64,000 bases of DNA from Planctomycetes bacterium B3_Pla (lineage in GTDB: Bacteria > Planctomycetota > Phycisphaerae > Sedimentisphaerales > Anaerobacaceae), in NCBI GenBank assembly GCA_005223045.1, contig NJBM01000024.1, positions 17,281-81,280 on the forward strand. The letters are read 5' to 3'. Each line of letters begins with the position of its first letter. Within the stretch, counting starts at the first letter, position 1. A program made the position numbers and the translations under genes. Below, piece after piece: positions 46,172-55,200 of this stretch. The notes below the pieces were generated by a model that worked only from the letters and a program-made list of their open reading frames with translations, was not told the origin of the DNA and searched no databases.

Positions 46172-47899
46172 TTATGGCTTCACCGCCCGATTGTAGATGC
46201 GGACGTCATCGATCAGCCCGGAGAAGAAGCCGGCTGCACCAAGATATTTTCCTGCACCAAAGTACAGACCGCCATCCGAACCTACGCCGCCGACAAAATC
46301 GGTATCTTTGGCAACCTCTACTCCATCCACATACAGGTACCTACACAGCCCAATGTAATCGTACACAAGGCCGATATGGTGCCACTGACCGTCTGTGATT
46401 ACGGATTCCGACATTAATGGATCGAACGGCGGATGCATCAACCTGGTGATGAGTCTGCCGTATGATGAGTCCGCCCAAAGCCATGCACTTCCCGGATTAG
46501 TAGTACGGCCGTCAGTAGCATCCCTCTGAGATATAATCACTTGCCCGGGGGCGCCGCCTTTAATCCAGGCAAAGACGCTGAACGATCCCTTCGCCGGATT
46601 TAGGACAAAGTCGGTACTTACATAATCATCAATTCCGTCGAATTCCAGGGCGCCGGCAAAATTACCACCTGTAGGTTGCCAGAGTGGCTCTCCGTGAAGG
46701 GTGCCATCGTTGTTGCCGATGCTATCGTGGGCCACAACGCCCTCGGCTTCATCCAGTGCCCAGTGTGCTCTTACATCTTCCATTTTTTGTCCCCAGTAGC
46801 TCATCAGAATCTCCAGGTCCAAAGCATCCACAATTCCATCGCCAAATGGCAGCGGTGCTATATCAACCAACGGCTCATCCTGGTCCCAGGATTCGATAAC
46901 TCTCAGGAGGTCTTTAATGTCCACAGTCCCATCGCCGTTAAAGTCAGGTGATGCGAAGATGAGTCCGGTGTCATATTCTTCCACTGTTGAAATCCCTGAC
47001 CAAGGTGGACCGAGCGAGCCTCCGATGACATAAATCTTCCCATTCACCGCACTGGTGGCTAAGAAACCTCTTGCCGTTGGCATGGGCGCTTTGGTGGTCC
47101 ATGTGTCGGTCGTCGGGTTGTACGCTTCCACTGTCGAAAGAACTGTACTGCCACGTACGCCTCCAATGACATAGATTATCCCATTCACCGCGTTGGCGGA
47201 TAAATAGGTCGTTCTTCTCGTTGGCATGGGGGCTTTGGTGGTCCAGGTATCCGTCGCCGGGTCGTATTCTTCCACCGTCGAAAAAATGGATGACGAACTG
47301 AGCGCACCTCCGATGGCATAAATCTTCCCATTCACCACACTTGTGGCTAACATCTGTCTTGCCGTTGGCATGGGCGCCTTCTTTGTCCAAGTGTCCGTCG
47401 CCGGATCGTATTCTTCTACGTCCGAAACCACCCGCTCCGGTGGTCGGATGGTTCCTCCAATCGCATAAATCTTCCCATCCACGGCGCTGGTGGAAAGGCA
47501 GAACCTTGGTATCAACATGGGAGCTTTCTCTGTCCAGGTATCCGTCGCCGGGTCATATACTTCCACAGTCGGAAGACTTGGCGCCCCGGCACGTGCGTCA
47601 CCGCCAATGGCATAGATTTTTCCATTCACCACGCTGGTGGATAACCACTGTCTTGACGTTGGCATGGGGGTTTTCGTGGTCCAGTTATCCGTCGCCGGGT
47701 CGTATTCTTCGACGGCCGATCTCCCTCCATTCCCCCCGATAGCATAGATTTTACCATCCACCACGCTGGCGGATAGCAAGGACCTTGCCGTCGGCATAGG
47801 AGCTTTTTGTGTCCAGGTATCCCCCGCTGCCAGACAGACCGAAGCGGCGCCTAAAAGCACAGTTACCACAACAATTTTGTAGATACGTATCGCATTCAT
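46172..47899 (-). CDS. Secreted kelch-repeat, dockerin and LamG protein (copy B)
   Basis: 575 residues with the ATG at 47899, which has GGAAGGAA about seven bases upstream and gives a proper signal peptide (MNAIRIYKIVVVTVLLGAAS); the longer frame to 48031 is rejected. Domain order equals that of copy A: six kelch repeats, dockerin-like loops (FNGDGTVDIKDLLRVIESW), LamG. The LamG-coding part is nearly the same as copy A at the DNA level, while the kelch part is more diverged. Spacing to copy A is 79 bases. Confidence 0.9.
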   Translation of the reverse strand: MNAIRIYKIVVVTVLLGAASVCLAAGDTWTQKAPMPTARSLLSASVVDGKIYAIGGNGGRSAVEEYDPATDNWTTKTPMPTSRQWLSTSVVNGKIYAIGGDARAGAPSLPTVEVYDPATDTWTEKAPMLIPRFCLSTSAVDGKIYAIGGTIRPPERVVSDVEEYDPATDTWTKKAPMPTARQMLATSVVNGKIYAIGGALSSSSIFSTVEEYDPATDTWTTKAPMPTRRTTYLSANAVNGIIYVIGGVRGSTVLSTVEAYNPTTDTWTTKAPMPTARGFLATSAVNGKIYVIGGSLGPPWSGISTVEEYDTGLIFASPDFNGDGTVDIKDLLRVIESWDQDEPLVDIAPLPFGDGIVDALDLEILMSYWGQKMEDVRAHWALDEAEGVVAHDSIGNNDGTLHGEPLWQPTGGNFAGALEFDGIDDYVSTDFVLNPAKGSFSVFAWIKGGAPGQVIISQRDATDGRTTNPGSAWLWADSSYGRLITRLMHPPFDPLMSESVITDGQWHHIGLVYDYIGLCRYLYVDGVEVAKDTDFVGGVGSDGGLYFGAGKYLGAAGFFSGLIDDVRIYNRAVKP

Positions 47900-47979
47900 T
47901 TTTGACTTCCTTCCCGGTTTGCAATAGAATTGTTGTATCCTGTCTCCTCGCGGGCAAACCAACCGCCTGGAGCAGGGCC

Positions 47980-48022
47980 GGGCTGGTGAGGTTGATGGGC
48001 ACATCAGATGACTCACCAGCCC
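47980..48022 (-). terminator. Long GC-rich hairpin between the kinase and kelch genes
   Basis: GGGCTGGTGAG (47980-47990) pairs perfectly with CTCACCAGCCC (48012-48022). The 21-base loop holds a nested TGATG/CATCA stem. No T run follows on the minus strand, so it may be a structured leader of the kelch gene rather than a simple terminator. Confidence 0.5.
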
Positions 48023-48074
48023 TTCCAACATTAACGTTCAGGTCAATTAACGCATAGCCTTTCCTCGGTCGTTT

Positions 48075-51000
48075 TCATTCAACCGGACCCAGGTAAAGGT
48101 CCAGCCAGTCGAGGACGTCTTTAAGAATTTGCTTATTGAACAATCCGAATAAGCCATGGCCGCCCGGATACGTCTTGAGTTCCTTGTATTGATCATCAGT
48201 GCCCAGGAGTTCGTACATTGGTTTCACGGAGGTCTTCAGGGGCATAATGGCATCTTCGGCGCCGTTAACCATCAAGGCCGGAGTTGTGACCCTTTCGGCA
48301 AAGAGGGCCATATCGACGGACCGGGGCCAATCATCGGCAGTAATTCCTCCAAGCACGAAGACACCTGTATCGAGACGGTCGTCCACCGCTAACATAATGG
48401 GTCCGAGCACGGCGCCCCAGCTCGTTCCGTAGTAGGCAATTCTTTCGCTGTCGATGTCGCCCCGTGTCTCAAGGTAGTCGATGCTTCGACCCAAATCCTT
48501 TGCCATCTGGATGATCCAGTCCCTGTAAACTAATGGTGTCTGGGCAATGCTCGCAAACGACCAGACGCGGCCGCAATCGGCGGGTCGTTCGAAGGTTCCC
48601 TTGTAAATGGGAAACAGCACAGCCCGGCCGCTCATGATGACGTACTCCACGCGCTTCTTGTACCACCAACAGTTGTCGAAGGACTCTTCAAAGACGGCTC
48701 CCAGTCCCGGGAAGTAAATAACCGTTTGATATGGTGGTTTCCCTGTTTTGGGCAGGAACAGGTGGGCAATCACGCGTTCACCGCCGTATGCCGCATCGAA
48801 CGTGATCTTCTCTTTTCGCCATAAGGGTGAACTATCATCCGTCTGCTCAATAAGTACGTTCAAAGGCGTTCCAGCATATTTGTACTGAGCCTTGAGGATC
48901 CGGAACTCCTCGTCTGAAAAAGACACCAGGTTGGATATATCCGGCGATGGATGTAGCTCGACAGGACTGAAGAACACACGCGCCAGCAATTCTTCCCCTT
49001 GCGGATACTGCACACATCGGAAACCATTGAGCGGTGAGCGGTCCCACGGCGACTGGAAATCCCTCCCAGTGAACATGTAGGCTGGCTCACCGGCGCCGCC
49101 ACCAAGGATGCTGCGTCGGGTATCTGAATCACCGGCAGCATTGAAGCACCATTCCTTGACGTTGCCGGCCATGTCATACAATCCGGTATGTCCCATGCCC
49201 GGGTGACTTCCAACAGGGGTGGTCCCTCCAACTGCAAAGCTGCTGTAAGGGAGAATGACTAAGGATTCATGGATACAGGCTGCCCGTTCCCAATGATGGA
49301 CGGTCGGCAGACTTTTGCCTGCAAACCTGGCGTAGGCGGCCGCCTCGAACCAACTTACGCCGGAGACCGGGTGCTTGCCCTGTCCCTCGGGATAGGTTCC
49401 TTCTTCCCAGGTAGCCGGGCCTGGTTGGCCCGTCTTATCGACGAACTCACTGATAGTCTGCTCCCATGAGATATTGCGGCCTTCTCTCAGAAATTGGGAT
49501 TCGTTCCAGTATTCTCGATTCGCGTATCCACCCTTATCCACAAACCCCTTAAATTGCTCATTCGTGACTTCATATTTATCAATCAAATAGGGGGGAGCCT
49601 CAACTGTGGTGTTTTCAGTGGTAGAGAACATATTGATGTTGACTATCCCAGCGTCAATCCACACCATATCACCCGCAAGGCCCTCTTCCTGCAATCGGAC
49701 ATCGAAGGAATAGTGCACAACGCATTCATGCGTCGCAAATCCTTCCTTTTCAATCTTCCAGCGATACGTATCTCGGGCAAGGGTGATATTCTCGATTGGG
49801 GACTCTCCAAGATACTGCCAGGGCTCATCCATTGCCTCGTACTGCCGGAACCAGACTTTGGCTCCGGCGGGAGTCGTCTTAATCGAGTATTTTCGGGAGA
49901 TGCGGGTCCACAACCCCATGAGTGTGGGATCTTCCGGAATGTGCTTCATTGCCTTCCGTGCCAGAGGAAAAGCCGCACGATAATCGGCCTCTTTGACGAG
50001 TTCAACTATCCTCGGCAATGCCACGCTTTTGGCCCACTGAACTCTTCGTGCGTTTACGCTTCGCAGATACATCCATGCAGTGATGACAAGACCGGCCAAA
50101 AGCACCGTTATCACGGCGGCGGTGGTTATATGTGATCGGTGTCTATGCCAGAATTTCTGTGCCCGATATACGAGACCGGGTGAACCGGCCAGGATCGGCT
50201 CATCTCTCAAATGACGCTCGATATCCTCGGCCAGTCCGTGCGCGGTCTCGTACCGGCGTGTCCGGTCCTTCTCTAAGCACCTCATTACGATCCAATCCAG
50301 GTCGCCCTTTACCAGCTTGCGAAGAGCCTCAGGATTCACCTGCCGATACTGGGCTATATCGGTCAACGTTTGGCCCAATGTACCGAGCCTGGTGGACGGC
50401 TTTAATGGATCCGTCTCACAAATGATCCGCTGAATTTCAGTATATCCGGCCTCACGGAGCTCTTCTGCATCAAAAGGTGTGGTTCCCGTCAGCAGCTCGT
50501 ACAGCAAGACACCGAGCGAGTAGATGTCGGTGCGAGTATCTACGTCCAGCCCGCTCATCTGTGCCTGCTCGGGGCTCATGTACGCCGGCGTGCCGATAAA
50601 ATGAGCGTACCGGGTAAACACCGTTTTCTCCGTCAAACGCTGGTTGGTCGCCTTTGCAATGCCGAAATCAATGACCTTTGGAACGGGCTTGTCATCGTGC
50701 ATTGTCACCATTACGTTCGACGGCTTGATATCGCGGTGGATAATGCCCTTTTGGTGCGCGTGCCGGACGGCATGACAGACCTGAACCATAAGCTCCAGTC
50801 GCCGGCGCGTGTCCAGTCTGTTCTTATCGCAGTATTCGGTAATGGTAACACCCGTAACCAGCTCCATCACAAAATAAGGCCGGCCCGTCTCAGTAGCTCC
50901 GGCATCGAAGACTTTAGCGATATTAGGATGATCCATCATGGCCAATGCCTGGCGTTCGGCCTCGAACCGCGCGATGACCGACTTGGTGTCCATACCCAGC

Positions 51001-51341
51001 TTGATGATCTTCAAGGCCACTTTACGGCGGATAGGCTCGGACTGCTCAGCCATATAGACTGAGGCCATTCCACCTTCTCCGATCTTCTCCAGCAGCTTAT
51101 ATCGACCAATGATAGAACCGGGACCTTCAGTCAGAGTAGAGTCATCCATGATAACTCCGGAACCGAGAACAGGCGATTCAAGGAAATCTCCCGCCCCTTC
51201 GTGGGCCTTAAGCAGCGCCTCTATCTTTACTTTCAGCCCAGGCTCCTTTCCGCAAACTCTGTCTAAGTAGGATGCTCGATCTGCTCCCTTTTTGTCGAGC
51301 GCTTCTGAAAAAATAGGTTGTATGCGTTGTAAATCACTCAT
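48075..51341 (-). CDS. Ser/Thr protein kinase - PEGA - FGE-sulfatase - alpha/beta hydrolase fusion
   Basis: 1088 residues from the ATG at 51341 (TTG at 51353 is an alternative). Cytoplasmic Hanks-type kinase about 75-350: Gly loop GEGGMASVY 88-96, Lys111 in VALKII, HRDIKPSN from 202, DFG 225-227. One membrane helix near 405-425. A PEGA-like strand set (YSIKTTPAGAKVWF) follows, then an FGE-sulfatase domain about 570-800 (YLIDKYEVTNEQF; PVSGVSWFEAAAYARFAG; DMAGNVKEW; NGFRCV). The last 280 residues are an alpha/beta hydrolase with nucleophile elbow GTSWG (Ser974) and a late HG in GGHGLFG. The kinase should signal from the cytoplasm while the other domains are outside. It follows the ECF sigma gene on the same strand by 218 bases, the usual planctomycete arrangement. 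Confidence 0.92.
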   Translation of the reverse strand: MSDLQRIQPIFSEALDKKGADRASYLDRVCGKEPGLKVKIEALLKAHEGAGDFLESPVLGSGVIMDDSTLTEGPGSIIGRYKLLEKIGEGGMASVYMAEQSEPIRRKVALKIIKLGMDTKSVIARFEAERQALAMMDHPNIAKVFDAGATETGRPYFVMELVTGVTITEYCDKNRLDTRRRLELMVQVCHAVRHAHQKGIIHRDIKPSNVMVTMHDDKPVPKVIDFGIAKATNQRLTEKTVFTRYAHFIGTPAYMSPEQAQMSGLDVDTRTDIYSLGVLLYELLTGTTPFDAEELREAGYTEIQRIICETDPLKPSTRLGTLGQTLTDIAQYRQVNPEALRKLVKGDLDWIVMRCLEKDRTRRYETAHGLAEDIERHLRDEPILAGSPGLVYRAQKFWHRHRSHITTAAVITVLLAGLVITAWMYLRSVNARRVQWAKSVALPRIVELVKEADYRAAFPLARKAMKHIPEDPTLMGLWTRISRKYSIKTTPAGAKVWFRQYEAMDEPWQYLGESPIENITLARDTYRWKIEKEGFATHECVVHYSFDVRLQEEGLAGDMVWIDAGIVNINMFSTTENTTVEAPPYLIDKYEVTNEQFKGFVDKGGYANREYWNESQFLREGRNISWEQTISEFVDKTGQPGPATWEEGTYPEGQGKHPVSGVSWFEAAAYARFAGKSLPTVHHWERAACIHESLVILPYSSFAVGGTTPVGSHPGMGHTGLYDMAGNVKEWCFNAAGDSDTRRSILGGGAGEPAYMFTGRDFQSPWDRSPLNGFRCVQYPQGEELLARVFFSPVELHPSPDISNLVSFSDEEFRILKAQYKYAGTPLNVLIEQTDDSSPLWRKEKITFDAAYGGERVIAHLFLPKTGKPPYQTVIYFPGLGAVFEESFDNCWWYKKRVEYVIMSGRAVLFPIYKGTFERPADCGRVWSFASIAQTPLVYRDWIIQMAKDLGRSIDYLETRGDIDSERIAYYGTSWGAVLGPIMLAVDDRLDTGVFVLGGITADDWPRSVDMALFAERVTTPALMVNGAEDAIMPLKTSVKPMYELLGTDDQYKELKTYPGGHGLFGLFNKQILKDVLDWLDLYLGPVE

Positions 51342-51559
51342 AGTCTGACTCAATTTTCAAGTTGTTCTCGTACTACAATGCGTAATCCGCGGGTACAGTG
51401 CGCCAGAAATAATATAGATTTCCTCAAAAAATTTTTGCCATGAACATGCTAATCGGCAGGAATTCGCCTGAATCTCACCGAAGCCACAAACAACTACCGA
51501 TGCTATGGTCCGATGTCAATACAAACCATTCAGGGATTGTTGATCTGAAACAAATATCC

Positions 51560-52123
51560 TTACGTATCATCTTCTTGGATTATTTCCTGATAAAGCCAGG
51601 CGCGTCCCAAAGCCCAATATCTATCAACAGTACGGCGACCAATCCCCATGATTGTGGCGATCTGGTCAAGTGTTAAACCTGCAAAGTAGCGCAGTTTGAT
51701 TACTTCGGCAAGTTTTTGGTCTTCGCCGGCAAGTTTCTCAAGGGCTTCATTTACAGCAAGAATATCTTCTTTGGGCTCTTCAATAACCGCGAAAGCATCG
51801 CTTAGATTCATTTTCTGACGGTGGCCTCCACGCCTCATGCTTCGCTTACGGCGTGCGTTATCCACAAGAATCCGCCGCATGGCTTCGGCGGCGGCGGCAA
51901 AGAAATGACCACGATTGTCCCAGTTCCGGACCTCCGCCCCGACAAGACGAAGGTAAGCTTCATGGACCAGTGCTGTCGCCTGAAGTGTTTGCCCCGGCGA
52001 TTCCTGAGACATTTTCTGAGCAGCCAGAAGACGAAGCTCCTCATAAATCAACGGGAGCAGTTTGTCAGCAGCTTTGGCGTCGCCTTGTTCAATAGCATTC
52101 AAAATACGCGTGACATCGGTCAT
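51560..52123 (-). CDS. ECF-type RNA polymerase sigma factor
   Basis: 187 residues. Region 2 (YEELRLLAAQKMSQES, then LVHEAYLRLVG) and region 4 with a helix-turn-helix (FAGLTLDQIATIMGIGRRTVDRYW) are clear. The RGGHFFAAAAEAMRRILVDNARR-like segment (here NRGHFFAAAAEAMRRILVDN) marks the subgroup common in Planctomycetes and Acidobacteria that usually neighbours a Ser/Thr kinase. ATG at 52123 has GGAAGA just upstream; an in-frame TTG at 52150 is less likely. No anti-sigma gene is seen nearby, in keeping with control by the adjoining kinase. Confidence 0.93.
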   Translation of the reverse strand: MTDVTRILNAIEQGDAKAADKLLPLIYEELRLLAAQKMSQESPGQTLQATALVHEAYLRLVGAEVRNWDNRGHFFAAAAEAMRRILVDNARRKRSMRRGGHRQKMNLSDAFAVIEEPKEDILAVNEALEKLAGEDQKLAEVIKLRYFAGLTLDQIATIMGIGRRTVDRYWALGRAWLYQEIIQEDDT

Positions 52124-52162
52124 TACTCTTCCCGGATCCGGACTTCCCAATAGAATCGCACT

Positions 52163-52191
52163 ATTGTACCGAGAATGGACCGATCATTCAA
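52163..52191 (-). promoter_or_regulatory. Promoter candidate for the ECF sigma gene
   Basis: Minus strand TTGAAT (52191-52186), 17-base spacer, TACAAT (52168-52163), about 40 bases before the start at 52123. Confidence 0.45.
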
Positions 52192-52261
52192 ATGCTCCCG
52201 GAACTCACTTCGCAGGCGGCATTTTCTTTGCATTAGTCATGAATAGCCGGATCGACCTGAG

Positions 52262-55200
52262 CTATCTGACGTCCAGGTCGAAGCTCTCCGAATGACTGTT
52301 GAACTCCGGGGCGTACATGCACTGTATGCCGGCAATGCCCGTCTGGTATTTTCCCTTGTGCTGGATACGCACGCTGTATTCAAAGACATACACGCCCTTT
52401 GGCAGATAGTCCATGAAGAAGTGCGTTGCGGTGTCGCGAGTAGTCTCATAGTAGGCCAGACCGTCCTGGTACCGGTAGCCGCTGAGCACGTTGACCGGCT
52501 CGGTGCCGCTGCCCCGCTGGTCTTTTAGGTGGACGTATTCCATATCGCGGTCCACACGCAATTCGATGCGCATGACCAACTCGTCGCCCACAGCGAGCGG
52601 GCCCTGGATAGGATTCAGGACCTGGCCATCGGCGGTTGTCTCCTTGACATACAGCGTCTTGATGAGCTGCAGCGGCGTGCCTTCATAAGGTGTGACCTTG
52701 CTCATATCCTCAAGATACTGCCAGTGCACGCTGCCCCAACTGACGCCGTCGTCGATCTTCTTGACCGTAATCTGCCCCATAGCCGGCTCGATTTCCCGGC
52801 GGATGAAACGCTCCTCGTAGAATCCGGTGCCGGCCTCGACTTGTTCGGGCTGGATCCATTGACCCGCCAGCGCCACTTCGACCAGGGCGTCGGAAGCGAG
52901 GAAATCGGCGCCTCTCAGGAGCAGCCCATAAATCGCATCGGCAGTGGCTTTGGTGGTTTTCCAGTCCTGGGTTTGTTTCTGTTTGAGCAGCCAGACTCTG
53001 CAATCCTCGACCGCCTGCGCATCGCCTGAGACCTCGTCGAAAGCCTCGATCATCATGGCCTGCGTTTCGATGGGCGCGCGATACCACCACCAACTGCGTT
53101 CCAAGTCTCGCCAGTACATGCCGAGTTCCTCGTCGGTTACGCTGTGCTCCCGGATGGACTGCATGATCGCGTCGGGGACCTGTTGATCGCCGAAGCGTTT
53201 GAGAGCAATGGCCAAGTGGGCCTGTGACTGGCGCCACAGGTCGAGCCAGTGCTGACGGGCCTGGTCGAGCCAGTAGTCGAGGGCCTCCTGGTACTCGGCA
53301 TCCACGGGTTTGTCGGCCAGAAAGAAGCTGCGCCCGTACAGGTACAACGCGATCGTGGAGCTAAGGTGTTTCTCGTTCTTATCGCTGTGTTCGAGGATCC
53401 ACCGGTAGCGCTCGTCCATCCATTTGTCCAAGGCGTCTAATGCCTTGATCGCGCAACTGACGTCGATCTGATTGGCGCCTAAGTGGCGCAGACGCCCGAA
53501 TCCGGTGGTGATGTAGAGCGTAATGTACCTGCTGCCGGGGCAACCGGGAAACCACGGCCACAAGCCGCTGCCCAGTTGCATCTGCTTGAGTTTGAACAGG
53601 GCGCGCGAGGTCTCGTCGCCGAGCCGGTTCTCATCGAACAGGATTCCCACGTTCCTGCGTGCCTGAGACTCTGCCATAGCCTGCCTGACCCAGGGGGTCT
53701 CCTCCAGAGCAACGGCCTTGAGATCCTCGTTCTTCTCCAAGGGACTATCCAGGGCCGGCGTGGCTTTCCACTGGTCGAAGATGCGCCGGATTTTGGGGTC
53801 TGCGCCGGCTATGTACGAGGCTAAGGTATTGGCATAGAGCCGGTTGAAGACCTGCTCGCTGCACTCGTAAGGATATTCCATCAGGTAAGGCAGGGCCATG
53901 ACTGCATACCACGCGGGCTGGGACACCATCTGCACGGTGAGGCTCTGGTGACGCAGAGTCGGCGACTGGCCCGAGTTCAGAAGTTTGGTGAATTCGAACT
54001 CCTTCGTCTGCGGGCCTCGTATCGGCAACGGCAGGGATTCGGTCACCAGAATCCGGCGGCTCAATACGGGCAAATATCCCTCTTCGCCGTCACTGAGCCG
54101 GCTCGTGGCGCCCACGGCCTTGTACGTCAGGAAGTCACACTCATCGGGCACAGTCAGCCGCCACGAATACGTGCGGGACTCCTGACTCGGCACGTCGAAA
54201 ACCTGCTCCGGGGACAAGTTGTCCAATACCTCGTCACGTGACTCCAAGGTGCGTGCATCGGCCAACGTGAGACTCACTTTACCCGTCTGGCGGGCGGCGG
54301 ATTGGTTAGTGACCTTGACTGTGAACTCGATGACGTCCCCCTCGCGCACGAACCGCGGCGGATTGGGCTGGACCATCAGGTCCTTGGCCGTGACGGTCGT
54401 GCCCGTCAAGAAGCCGCTGCGCAGTTCGTTATCGTGGGCGAAGCCCATGAATCGCCACTCGGTCAGGGCCTCCGGTATGGTAAACTCGATCCTGACGAGA
54501 CCTTCGGCGTCAGAGACAAGGTGCGGGAAGAAGAACGCAGTCTCGTTGAGGTTCTTGCGCGCAGAAACCTGGTCGAGGTCCGGACCCGATTCGGTACCGA
54601 CTCGTTCCTCCGGCAATGGCTCTCCGTCATAGGGAGGGGTGTCACTACCAGTTCGGGCACCGTTCGTAGTGGTACCGCCCCCGCCACTATATGGAGGACC
54701 GTCGTCGTCGAACCAGCCTGACCAGTCTGAATATATCGGCGCCCTACGCACGATACTATAAGGGAAATGGCGGTAGGAGAGGATAGCAGAAACGTAGCCA
54801 ACAGGCCAGTCACGAAAAACTGACCTGAACGAAAGCGAACCGTTCTGGAACTGGCTGAACAATCGGCTCGACTCGCGGCGAAAGCCGCCGAAACTTTGTG
54901 TCCAGTTGTGCCAGCGGTACTGATCCAGGGAAGCGTCGTACATGCCTGCCACCATTTCGGCGACTGCCCCGCTTGCGTCCGGCCCTGTGATCACGGCAGT
55001 CCACAGCTCCTCCTGTCCCGGCTCCAGCAGAGACCTGAAACGTTCCCATCGGATTGCCAATTGCTTGTTTGTCCAGGGCACATCCACAATCCGCTCATTG
55101 ATATACGCCCGGTTCTCGCGCACATAAGTAACGCGCACAGTGAAGCCGCCTCGCATCTGCTCGGTAACTTCCTGTTCGATGACCTCCTGGGTTCGGTTGG

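Noticed and set aside
47900..48031. Forty-four-codon N-terminal extension of kelch copy B
   Set aside because: No ribosome site; it would bury the signal peptide and crosses the hairpin at 47980-48022.
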